Positions 35,945-46,276 of a stretch of DNA of 64,000 nt are shown in pieces (positions within the stretch are counted from its first letter, which is position 1; each line of letters begins with the position of its first letter). This DNA comes from Pisolithus tinctorius (lineage: Eukaryota; Basidiomycota; Agaricomycetes; Boletales; Pisolithaceae): NCBI GenBank assembly GCA_024663395.1, contig JANFAH010000004.1, forward strand, positions 3,224,001-3,288,000. The letters run 5' to 3'. The notes below the pieces were generated by a model. It had not been told where the DNA came from and did no database searches. It saw only the letters and a list, made by a program, of their open reading frames with translations. Made by a program: the position numbers and the translations under genes.

Positions 35945-37174
35945 ATGTCCTCTCAACGTCAGAACAAAACCCCCCAGCCCACCCCTGGTCACTCTCGTGA
36001 CTACTCCCAGGTCGCTGACGACGACCTAGTCGTCCTTACAGACGACTCGACGGACACCGAGCGCGAGAAGACAGCAGAGAAGGCACGTCAGCGAGAAGAG
36101 GCGGAGATGAAGGAGCAAGAACGCGAGGCGGAGCGCAAGGCCAAACGAGAGGAGGCCAAGCGACGAAAGGCAGAAGAGGTGCGGCAGGAGGCGGAGCAGA
36201 GGCAGAGAGAGGAGGAAGAAGCACAGCGGAAGAAGGCAGCAGATGAAGAGGCCGAAAGGCAAAGACAGAGAGCGGCGGAAGAGGCAGAGAAGCAGAGGCA
36301 GAGGGCCCAGGCCAGGCAGGACGAGGCTGCACAAAGGTGAGTGACAGAACTCTACCAGTCAGGTGGAGCTGACTTGTATTTTTATTTCAGGTTAAGCGGT
36401 GCGGTCTACAACATCAACACCGCCCAGAGGGTCCCTGGGACCTCTGTGGTGGTCACCATGACCAGGCGGCCCCCTTGCACTCGCTGCATAGCGAGTCTGA
36501 CGGTGGGTCAGTGCGAGCCAGGGCAAGGTAAGACCAGGGCCTGTGTGCCCTGCCACAACAAGAAGAAAACCTGCAGCTGGACGCGGGAAGAGGCGGCAGC
36601 GGGACCTTCGCGGAAGAGGGCAGGGACAGGGAGCTCCCGAGGGGAGAAGAAGAAGAAGCCGCGAGGGAAGGGGAAGGCGAGGGCGACGGAGACGGAGGAG
36701 GCAGACGATGAGGGGGAGGTAGGCAGAGAAGAGGACGAGCCTGCGACCCCACTCGAGGGTCCCTCGGGTGCGGGAGTCCACACGTGGTGGGCGGAGTGGG
36801 AGCGCGAGCGACAGCTGCAAGCCATGGAGAGGCAGGCCGAAGTGCACGAGACCGCTGCACTGGCCTTCAAGAGGATGGCAGAGGCAGCGGAGCGGATGGC
36901 GGAGGCTGCAGAGCAGACCGCTGACAAGTGGGCGCTGTACCACGCCTGGGCAGAGTGGGTGGAGATGAGGAGAAGGGAGGATGCGTGTGAGGCCAGAGTG
37001 GCCGAGTTCGAACGCGCAGGAGGAGGATGGAAGAGGCCGCAGTCAGAGGCAGCAGAGGACCAGCGAGAGGAAGCGGATGAAGGTGCGGAGGGGGATAACA
37101 AGGAAGAAGCCGAAGGAGAGCAGGAAGGTGGTGAAGAACAGGAGGGTGGCGGAGCGCAAGCAATGGAAGTGTAG
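35945..37174 (+). CDS. Antisense spliced gene of Ty3-D: coiled-coil protein with Zn2Cys6-like cluster
   Basis: Two exons, 35945-36336 and 36391-37174, are joined across a 54 bp intron (GTGAGT..TTTTATTTCAG, branch-like GCTGAC). Splicing gives one 391-residue frame. Exon 1 is almost wholly a charged E/K/R/Q-rich helix (residues about 35-130), probably a coiled coil. Exon 2 has six cysteines, Cys160, 163, 172, 182, 185 and 192, spaced CX2CX8CX9CX2CX6C. This is close to the fungal Zn2Cys6 binuclear cluster (CX2CX6CX5-12CX2CX6-8C). Basic (KKKKPRGKGKAR) and acidic segments, a second helical region with repeated RMAEAAE, and an acidic Gly/Glu tail follow. The gene is convergent with pol (pol ends 37382), with a T-run at 37197-37221 between them. 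Such proteins suggest DNA binding in the nucleus, which is inference only. Confidence 0.7.
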
Positions 37175-37381
37175 AGTAGTTTTGTTTTCTTTTTGTTTTC
37201 TTTTTTTTTTTTTTTTTTTTTGTCTTTAGTTTGTATATTTTGTATTACTACGAGATAGGCTTGTGATTTTGTTTGTGACTCTGAGAAGTGAAACGGATAA
37301 GCGGAGAAAATTCTAAAGTACTTAAGATAGTTCGGTAAGAGGCAGAGTTGGCCCGCAGAGGAAGTTTATGTAGGCGGAGTA

Positions 37382-40300
37382 TTACGGCGGAGGTTGATAC
37401 GGGCCAGGTTTGTGTGGATAGCGTTCATGGAAAGCAGACACTATATTGGAAGTGTGATCTAGCTCAGTTGCAAGCAACCAAGAGGTTTCTTTGTCGGTGT
37501 TCTCGTAACCAGCCCAGCAGACTAGATACAAGAGTTGACAGTGGCGGCGACGGCGGTCCACCTTAGAGTCGAGTATCTCTGATACTTCGTACTCAAGGTC
37601 ACCATCGACATCTACTGGCGGAGGCGGAGGTTGTTGTCGGTTTGGGAAGGGGTTAGCCGCTGCAGCTTCCAGTTGTGAGACATGGAAGACCGGATGTACC
37701 GAGCGCATAGAGTCAGGGAGCTTAAGGGTGACAGAATGCGTACCTGGCCTGGCCAGGATGGTGAATGGACCTAAGTACTTTTCAGAGAGTTTTTCCGAAG
37801 GACGAGTGGAGCGGAAGTACTTGGCTTTGATGTAGGCCTGTTCTCCGACCTTGAACTCAGGTGGAGGTATGCGTTTAGCATCTGCTGGACCCTGGTAGTG
37901 CTGTTGAGTGGTGGACATTTCGGAGCGGAGGAAGTCATGAAGGGCAGAGAGCTCGACGACATAGTCATGAGCCCTTGGAAAAGTGAAGTCTTGGTCAGGG
38001 ACCACAGACAGGTTTGGATGGTATCCCTTGTTAGCAAAGAAGGGAGAGACTCCAGTAGTTGCACTTGGTGCATTGTGGAAAGCGAACTCCGCTAGAGGTA
38101 ACAGCTCAGCCCAGTTGTCTTGTTGGTAGTTACAGTAAACACGAAGGTACTGCTCGAGGGTCTGGTTCGTTCGCTTGGTCTGGCCATCGCCTTCTGGGTG
38201 GTAACCCGAAGTGAAGTGAAGGTGCATATCAAGGGCTTTTCCTAGAGAGCGGAAGAAGTGTGAGACGAACTCAGGACCTCTGTCGGAGGTGACATTAGCT
38301 GGTACTCCGTGCTTGGAGAAGACATGGGTAAGGAAGAGCTTAGTGAGTTCGGCAGAGGTGACGGAGTCATGGGTGGGGATGAACACCGCTTGCTTTGAGA
38401 GGCAGTCCACTACCACGAGTATGGCGGAGTAGCCATCGGAGTTGGGGAGGTGTTCGATGAAGTCCATGGAGATGGAGTTCCAAGGTCTCTCTGGGACAGG
38501 GAGTTGCTTCAGTAGACCATAAGGGCAGTGGCGCGGAGTTTTGCTCTGTCCACAGGCAGTGCAAGACCTGACATATTCTTTCACGTCGGAGCGGAGGTTA
38601 GGCCACATGTAGTCCCTGTGGACGAGTTCCAGGGTGCAGTTTTGCCCGAAATGGCCTGCTAGAGGGTGATCATGCTTGAACCGAAGCACTCGAAGGTGGA
38701 GGTCATCAATGTCAGGGATGAAGATACGACCGTCAAGGCGGAGTAGACCGTCGGAGTCCAGGGACCACCGAGGCTTAGTCGGAGTTGGAAGATGGCTGGC
38801 AGAGACAGGATCGGAGGGTAGGGCGGAGATGATGTCGGAGTGCAAGCACTCAACATCGAAGACCATGGCAGCACGGAGTACAGGTGCCATGAGGGTGGTG
38901 GTACGGAGGGACGATGCGAGTTGCTCCTGTGTAAACATAGGGCGGAGATTGTGAGGATTTACCTGCGCGTAGTCCCTATCCCCCCCTTTTGGGTAGACGT
39001 CCCAACGGCGTGTAAGCGCATCGGGTTTGGCTCCTAAGCAGCCAGGTCAGAAGCAGATAGAAAGATTAAACTGGGAAAGGTACTCCGACCAGCGGGCCTG
39101 TCGACGAGTGAGAACCTTAGAGGTGGAAAAGTACTCAAGGTTTTTGTGGTCCATCACCATGTCGACAGGCAAGGCGGAGCCTTCTAAGTAATGCTGCCAG
39201 TGGCGGAAAGCCTCAAAGATAGCCAACAGCTCCTTGTCGTGGGTATCATAGTTGAGTTCTGGTGCGGTCATGGTACGAGAGTAGAAAGTGACCAGGCGGA
39301 GTTCACTGTCGGGGCAGGTGATTGACAGAATGCCAGCAATGGCATAGTCAGAGGCGTCGGCTTCAACTGTAAGCAGAGCGTCAGGAACCCAGTGAGTGAG
39401 GATAGGAGCGGAGCTGAAGGCATCCTTCAGGCGGAGGAAAGCAGAGTGGCACTCCTCAGAAAAGTTCCAAGGAGCACCCTTTTGCGTGAGGCGAGTGAGT
39501 GGAACGACGATGTCGGAGTAGTTATTAATGAATCGTCTGTAGAAATTTGTGAAGCCAAGGAAAGACTGGATGTCTTGCACCTTCCGCGGCTCAGGCCAGT
39601 CGTGGACTGCCTGAACCTTCTCAGCGGACATGGTGAGACCAGAGGGAGAAAGAACATAACCGAGGTACTCCACAGAGTCGGAGTGAAACTCGCACTTCTC
39701 TGGCTTGGCATAAAGGCCATGCTTTCGAAGGTGGTGGAGTACCTCTTTTACGTGTTCGCGATGCAACTCCATGTCCTGCGAATAGATTAGGATGTCATCG
39801 AGGTATACCATGACACAGACATCGAGCATGTCTGCAAAGATGCTATTGACGAATCGCTGGAAAGCCACAGGTGTGTTAGTCAGACCAAATGGCATTACCC
39901 GCCACTCGTAAGAACCATAACGAGTGCGGAAAGCCGTTTCCCATTCATCTCTGTCTGCTATGCAGACCAGATGATAGGCATGGCAGAGATCGATCTTGGT
40001 GTAGACTTTAGCATGGCTTGGAGAATCGAGTAGGTCGGAGATGAGCGGCAGCGGATAGCGATCTTTTTTCATGATTTTGTTGAGTCCTCGATAGTCTACG
40101 CAGAGGCGGAGTGAACCGTCCTTCTTTTTCACAAAGAGGACAGGGGCACTGTGAGCGGAGGTGGATTGTTTGATGAAACCGTAGCCAAGATGCTTGTCAA
40201 TGAAGGTGCAGAGAGCTTCAAGCTCTGGCGGAGAAAGAGAGTAGATTGTACCAATGGGCAGAGAAGCTCCTTCCTCGAGGTCGATCTTGAGATCAAACGA

Positions 40301-40973
40301 GCGGTGTGGCGGGAGTTCAGTGGCCTTGTCTTTACTAAAGATGTCGGCAAACTCGTGATACTCAGAAGGAACCGAGGAGAGGTCAGGAGGCGGAGATGAA
40401 GCGGAGGACGCACGAAGCTTCACATCATCAGCGGAGAGTTGTAAGCAGAACTGTCTAGAGCCAGGGAGAGCACAGGCTCTGACATACACAGCAGCATTGA
40501 TGAGTGAGACGAGCGGAGCGGAGCGTGGTGAGTCTGTCAGAGGTGCAGTCGGAGCTGCAAACGGAGCGGAGGTCACAGCGGAAGGTGACGAAGGCACCTG
40601 GGGTGTCGGCATTCCCTGTAACGATGGTTTGAACGATATACTGCCCAGTACCCAGTCAATCGACAGATTGAAGCGGGTGAGCCAGTTGTGTCCTAATACC
40701 AGTGAACATGAAGAATCCAACGGAGTAACATAAAATGAAACGGATTGACATCGCCGGAAGGAAAGCGGAGGGAAAGATCTACTTCTTGGGAAATGACAGC
40801 ATTGGTACTACCATCAAACAAGCAGAGCGGAATTGGCGGAGAAACGGAGGAAACAGGAATGGCATATTTCTTGATTATAGACGGGTCTACGAAGCAATGA
40901 GAAGAACCAGAATCGATCAACGCAGAAAAAGTATCAACAGAATAGTCCGGGAGAGTTACAGACGGAAGTAAAG
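37382..40973 (-). pseudogene. Ty3-D pol (protease, RT, RNase H, integrase, chromodomain), nearly intact
   Basis: The protease (LIDSGSSHCFVD, about 40925) is followed by a one-base frameshift near 40745. Then come PLDSSCSLVLGHNWL and RT with the YLDD catalytic box near 39805. RNase H has VEADASDYAIAG and DKELLAIFEAFRHWQHYL (to about 39060). A TGA at 39047-39049 replaces the Arg of the conserved F-R-P-G-x-L-G-A-K-P-D-A-L segment. The integrase has its zinc finger (HDHP.., CTACGQ) and catalytic D (SMDFIEHLP) and D (SDRGPEFVS), but the third residue is Lys (GQTKRTNQ; codon 38174-38176) where Glu is expected. A C-terminal chromodomain (LLYLVCWAGYENTDKETSW) is present. Gag lies upstream in a different frame. 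Confidence 0.9.
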
Positions 40974-41075
40974 AATTGGGACTGGAAAGAGCGGACGCAT
41001 TGAGTCGGATGTCTGGTGGCGCACAGTTAGGTTCAATGCTTCCTCCAGGCTGTGCGAGCTCCCTGGAGGAGCAGA

Positions 41076-42359
41076 CTAATTTTTTGACTCTGCCTTCTCC
41101 GCAGGCGCAGTAGGCGGAGTTTCAGCCGTAGCTGCACGGGCTTTGGCTGTGTGAGAGGTGGACTTGGGACAGTCCTTGGCGGAATGGCCAGCCTTGCCAC
41201 AGAAGAGGCAGAGGTTGTTCTTCATCCTGTGCTGGCGCTCAGCGGAGGTTAGTTTGCCATCTTTACCCAGAAGGTGGGCAATATCGGACTTGGACGCGTC
41301 GGACTTGGGCGGATCTTTCTGTTTGCCCTTGCCCTTGGCATCGGACTTTTGAGCGGAGGCGGAGGATGACGATTTAGTTTTGTTGTCGGAGTTGGAAGAC
41401 TGCGACTTGTCGGAGGCGGACTTGGTGGTGCGCGAGATCTCTGCTTTGTGCTCCCAGTAGTGCGCATCGATGGTCTGAGCGAGTTCGCAGAGTTGTGTGA
41501 GGGTAGAAGGTTTTCCGACGCGAGCGATCTCGTCCTTGATGCGGTCTGGAAGACCGCTATAGAAGCGGTGGCGGAGTGCACCGACACCATAGTCCTTGAC
41601 CTGTGAAGCCCAGCGATTGAACTCCACGACGTATTTAGTAATTCGAGACCCATCTTTCATGGTTAGGTTCTCGAGTTGTTGGACGGCATCCGCTATGGCA
41701 TCATGTGGACCGAAGTTAGTTGTGAGCTCTTGTAAGAACTCATGGGAGTCGTCCATCCAGAGCGGGCAGTCATAGTTGTCGGGGTTTAGCAAATCTGGCT
41801 CGAACCAAGCCAGGGCCATACCCTTAAGATAAGATTGAGCGAAGGTAACTTTTGCTCTGTCAGAGCGGAATGCGCGAGGGCGGTCTTGGAAGTTCAGCTC
41901 GCATTGTACGAGGAACTTGCAGAGTTTCTTAGGGTCGGAGCTGTCGAAGGTGTCAGGCTTGCGGACTTTGATTTTCGGAGCAGAGTCCCCAGTGCGTGAA
42001 CTAGACCGTGCAAGTGCATGGACAGCTCTAGCAAGAGCTACGAGGGGATCCTCTGGCAGCTCAGCTGGGTCTTCGGGGACATCCCCATCACCGCTGCCCC
42101 CGCCATCGGGATCACCATCAGGATAGTCAGGGTCAGGGTCGGGTCCATCATCTCGGTTACGAGGAGACGGAGTATGGAAAGTTGTTGGGTGGAAGTCGGA
42201 GCAACCAGCTTGCGAAGCGCTTTCGCCTTCAGCGCGAGAGCGGCATCGAGCGGAGAAGGACTGGAATTGTTCAACGATGGAAGGGAGTCGACGCGGATTA
42301 GCTAGCACTACAGCGAGGTTCTCAGCAACCTCTCTCTGGGATTGAGCTCGAGTTCTCAT
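41076..42359 (-). CDS. Ty3-D Gag
   Basis: An intact 427-residue frame starting at an ATG about 60 bp inside the 5' LTR boundary. A disordered acidic region (about 55-100) precedes the capsid (KPDTFDSSDPKKLCKFLVQCE, KVTFAQSYLKGMALAWFEPD, YVVEFNRWASQVKDYG). A Ser/Lys-rich linker and one CCHC knuckle (CLFCGKAGHSAKDC, near residue 390) follow. Gag assembles the particle and packages RNA. No stop or frameshift is seen, so this is the best preserved retroelement gene in the window. Confidence 0.9.
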   Translation of the reverse strand: MRTRAQSQREVAENLAVVLANPRRLPSIVEQFQSFSARCRSRAEGESASQAGCSDFHPTTFHTPSPRNRDDGPDPDPDYPDGDPDGGGSGDGDVPEDPAELPEDPLVALARAVHALARSSSRTGDSAPKIKVRKPDTFDSSDPKKLCKFLVQCELNFQDRPRAFRSDRAKVTFAQSYLKGMALAWFEPDLLNPDNYDCPLWMDDSHEFLQELTTNFGPHDAIADAVQQLENLTMKDGSRITKYVVEFNRWASQVKDYGVGALRHRFYSGLPDRIKDEIARVGKPSTLTQLCELAQTIDAHYWEHKAEISRTTKSASDKSQSSNSDNKTKSSSSASAQKSDAKGKGKQKDPPKSDASKSDIAHLLGKDGKLTSAERQHRMKNNLCLFCGKAGHSAKDCPKSTSHTAKARAATAETPPTAPAEKAESKN

Positions 42360-42408
42360 AACAGTGTAAGTTTTTTTGGAAGACAGAAAAGGAGATCGTA
42401 CAAGTGCG

Positions 42409-42419
42409 AGTACGAATAT
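42409..42419 (-). promoter_or_regulatory. Putative self-primer binding site of Ty3-D
   Basis: On the sense (minus) strand ATATTCGTACT, 2 nt after the 5' LTR. It is the perfect complement of AGTACGAATAT, whose sense copy in the 5' LTR (plus coordinates 42708-42718) starts 33 nt after the TATA box (42751-42746). Confidence 0.8.
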
Positions 42420-42421
42420 AC

Positions 42422-43135
42422 TGTCAAGTCCGGGCCTACTCCGACCAACTCCGACGCTATATAAGGTCTAGAGAGGGGTTCGGAAGCAAGTCCAACACAG
42501 AAGAACAGAACTCCGACTAGTGGAGTGTCAGCAGGAATGAAGACCGCTGAGACAAAGGCGGAGTGGAGTGAGGGCGTTGGGTTTAGCTTGTGCGCTACCC
42601 CCTTGCACGATCTCAGCCCTCGTATTTCAGAGGGAGAGTACAGACGGAGAGTCGGAGATAACTCCGACAGACAGAAGACAGAATCGGAGGGAGTAAGAAC
42701 TAAGTTGATATTCGTACTGAGGAACAGCAGAGTACAGTACATGTCTTTATACTGCTACGGAGGTACAGTAACCGGAATCGGAACTGACATACGGAGACTC
42801 ATAAGTTTTCAAGTAAAATTTCCTGGACGACGAATGAAGGGTAGATGGAGGACATATGAATGGGTAACACAGAACATCCAGAAAAGGAAGCAGTCCAGGC
42901 GCTGGACCATGCGGTGAGCGCGCTGCGGAGTACCTGACTGCGAAGGTAGTCACATGACCCCTCAGAGGACGCACCGCTCGGTCCGGTAGGAGAGCGACAC
43001 AAGTCTGACAGTAGTCGGAGCGGAGATGGTTCGCAACCAACAGAAGTTGGGCAGCGTTGGTGCGGAGTGAGTGAATGACTGGCAGAGTGGAGCGCGGAGT
43101 GAGTAAGGGCTTAGTGTGAACGCACGGTTATGACA
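42422..43135 (-). repeat. 5' LTR of Ty3-D (LTR-2, 714 bp)
   Basis: Same length as 35035-35748. Sense TATA box TATAAA at 42751-42746 and predicted start at 42718. Target duplication GTCTT follows at 43136-43140. Confidence 0.95.
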
Positions 43136-43140
43136 GTCTT

Positions 43141-46100
43141 GACAAGAAAACTCACATCTGTGGAACTGACCTTGCCTGGACTGTCAAAATCAACTGCACC
43201 TCTATTTCTACAAAACTGGAGGCTTCTCACATACAAGCCAAGGTTGAATTACCACCAGAGTATTGGGAGTTCTCAGTAGTCTTCTCTGAAGAAGAGATCC
43301 CTCTTCCACCTCACCAGGGGTTCCTTGACCATGAGATCTGCTTGAAGCCCAGCTTCCAGCTGAAGAAAGGAGCCATCTACCTGCTCTTGCTTGACAAACT
43401 CAAGGCTCTTGATGAGTTTATTGATGAAAACCTCAAATGTGGAAAGATTTGCCCCTCGAAATCTTTGCAAGCTGCCCCTGTGTTTTTCATAGGAAAGAAG
43501 GATGGCAAAAGGAGACTCATCCAAGATTACTGCTACCTTAACTCACACACCATTGTCAACTTGTACCCACTACCCGACATCAAAACCCTTCTCAATGAAC
43601 TCACTGGCTCCAAGTACTTTGCCAAGTTCAATGTTTGATGGGGGTTTACCAATATAAGGGTAAAGGAGGGCGATGAGTGGAAAGGGGCCTTCATAACCCC
43701 TAGGGGACTCTTTGAACCAATGGTAATGTTCTTCAGGCAGTGCAACTCACTGCCTACCTTCCAAAGATACATGGACCATACATTTGGAGAGCTCAAGAAC
43801 AAGAGGAACAAGAGGAAAGCTGTTATCTTCATGGATGATGTCACTGTACACTCGACAACCAGAGAGGGTCTACATGCAACTGTTCAACAGTTCCTGCACA
43901 TCACTGCAGGGGAACACCTCTGCCTGAAGCTCAAGAAATGTACCTTCGAGGCCAAAGAAATAGAGTTTCTCAGGTTTGTGATCCTTCAGGGTTGGTACAA
44001 ACCATTGGAAGTTAAAATCAAAGCCATCAAAACCTGGCCTGCTCTGATGACCCTGAAAGAACTCTGTTCCTTCCTTGGCTTCTGTAACTTCTACCAACAA
44101 TTCATTTCTGGCTTCTCACAAACTGCATGCCCCCTTCATGATCTGTCAAAGAAAAATGCTAAATGGACCTGGGGGACTGAACAGACCTCTGCTTTCAAGG
44201 CCTTGAAGAAAGCCCTGTCGTCCAAACCTGTTCTTCATTTACTGGACCTCCAGAAACCATTCATACTCCATATGGATGCCTTGAAACTCAGCACCAGAGC
44301 AGTCTTTCCACAAGCCAATGACTCAGGAATGCTTCACCCTTGCACCTACATATTGTAGTCACTTACCAGCATGAAGCAAAACTACCAGGTCTATGACCTG
44401 GAAATGCTAGCAGTAATGTGCACTCTCAAGCAGTGGCACCCCTACCTGCTCTCACCACCAGAACCAACTCATGTCTACACTGATCACCAAAATATCACTT
44501 ATTACACGCAACTGCAAAAGTTGACCACTCATCAGGCTACTCTACAAGAGTACCCATTTCAGTTTGTCCACATCACAGGAACAAAAAAATTCTGCTGCCA
44601 ACACTCTCTCCCGGACTTCAATGCTGAACCAGCTACTGTCTCCACCCTACTTCCAAAGGCTGTTTGGCTTGAGGGGGGGGTGAGACCCTCTGTTGTTTCC
44701 CTCTTCAAGATTGATTGGACTGTTCCTGAGGCCCCTAAAGCCTCTGCCCCTGTTCAAAAGGTCTCCTTCAAGACACCAGATCCTGCTGAGCGCCTGCCTG
44801 AGGACAAGCCAAAGGCTCAGAAGGGTAGAGGACATGTCTTCCAGCTCAATGCTGACCTGTATCAGGAGGTAAAGAAAGCATCCATGTCCATTTTGGCCCC
44901 AGAAACAACAGAAGGGTCTGACAGAGTCAGAAGGAAGGGGAGAAGAATATTTGTCCTGGAACCCATCTGCCAGGACATCCTTCAGCAGTACTACAACATG
45001 CCCACATTCAGACACCCTGGAGTAAAAGCAATGATGAAGAAAATGAATAAATATGTGTGGTGGCCTGGCATGTACCAGTACATCTGCAACTACTGCAAAG
45101 GGTGCCCCTCCTACCAAACCAACAAGGTCAACACACACCCAACAACACCCCCTATCACCATGCATGACATAGTGAAGAACCCCTTTCCCTTCAAGCAGAT
45201 CTCTATGGACCTCATAACTGACCTGCCCCTATCAGGTGGAAAGTATGACTTGATCCTCACCATTGTAGATCAGGGACCCACCAAGGGTGCATTCTTTCTA
45301 CTGACTACTAAGATGGTGGACAGTGTAGGAGTGGTGGGTCTCTACCATACCTACGTCTACCCTCACTGGGGAGTGCCAGAAGCTGTCATCTTGGATCAAG
45401 GCCCTCAGTTTGTCTCTGCCTTCACTTGGGATCTCTACAGATCCCTTGGAATCAAACTCAAGGCCTCAACTGTGTATCACCCTCAGACCAATGGAGAGGC
45501 TGAATGTGTCAACCAGGAGGTCAGCACCTACCTTTGTATGTATGCAGATACAGACCCACACAACTGGCACACCAAACTCCCAGATGCTCAAATGGCACAT
45601 AACTTGCATGTGCACTTGTCCCACAACCAAATGCCATACTTGCTCATGTATGGTTTTGACCCTGCCCCCTATCCAATGAGACAACCCCCACAGGAGTTGC
45701 TGGCAGGTGATCAACTTGAGCAGTTGGCTGCCAATTGGGATGCCACGATTATCACTCATAGAGAAGCACAGGAGTTGATGAAGCAGTGATCAAAGGAACC
45801 TATATGGAGTTCTCCATAGGAGATAAGGTTTGGTTGGATGCTTCTGGTCTAAAGAGAGATGTTCCATCAAAGAAGCTTGTGCCCTGCTGACATGGCCTGT
45901 TTGTAATTTCCAAATGAGTTGGCCCAGTTGCCTACAAGCTCCAGCTCCCCACTAGCTGGTGAATACACCCCATCTTCCAGGTGTCCAAACTTACCCCCTT
46001 CATCAAAACAAAGGAGTATGCCTCAGCACAACCCCCACCTCCACCAGAACTGGTAGGAGACATGAATGAATGGGAGGTAAAGGCTATACTTAAACACAAA

Positions 46101-46276
46101 CATGCATGAAAGGTCAAGTCATCGTCTAAAGAGCCCAGTGTAACCCCACAGCAAAAATACCTCTACCTTGTCAAGTGGCTCAGTTACCCACTCTCCCAGA
46201 ACAGCTGGGAGAGCAAGGACAACTTTATAAACACCCCAGAGGTTCTCAGGGAATATAGATGCATCCACAACCTCTG
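43141..46276 (+). pseudogene. Ty3-C pol after the Ty3-D insertion (RT, RNase H, integrase, chromodomain)
   Basis: RT starts with LPPEYWEFSVVFSEEE and PSKSLQAAPVFFIGKKDGKR. The catalytic box is FMDD (about 43830). RNase H is decayed (HMDALKLSTRAVF, YDLEMLAVMCTLKQWHPYL). The integrase zinc finger lies near 45010-45120 (FRHPGVKAMM, then CKGCPSYQ), with core D (SMDLITDLPL), D (LDQGPQFVS) and E (GEAECVNQEVS, Arg of the usual ERVNQ changed to Cys). The chromodomain is about 46065-46260 (YLYLVKWLSYPLSQNSWESK). Stops include TGA at 43636-43638 and 45787-45789, four more TGAs between 45880 and 46120, and one TAG near 44358. Several conserved Arg are Cys or Gln. Confidence 0.9.

Larger units (their letters stand above)
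35035..43135 (-). mobile_element. Ty3-D, nearly complete chromovirus with antisense gene, nested in Ty3-C
   Basis: 8101 bp with LTRs of 714 bp at both ends (35035-35748 and 42422-43135), target duplication GTCTT, gag and pol on the minus strand, and a spliced gene on the plus strand between pol and the 3' LTR. The two LTRs differ at roughly 25-28 positions by eye, over 20 of them C/T or G/A at CpG. The defects seen are one frameshift near 40745, one TGA (39047-39049), and a Glu-to-Lys change at the integrase catalytic Glu. CTCCG/CGGAG words are unusually common throughout. Confidence 0.95.

Noticed and set aside
36026..37163. Long minus-strand frames opposite the Ty3-D antisense gene
   Set aside because: They are Leu/Pro/Ser-rich shadows of the E/K/R-rich coding strand; only the plus-strand frame is joined by a good intron and has ordered motifs.
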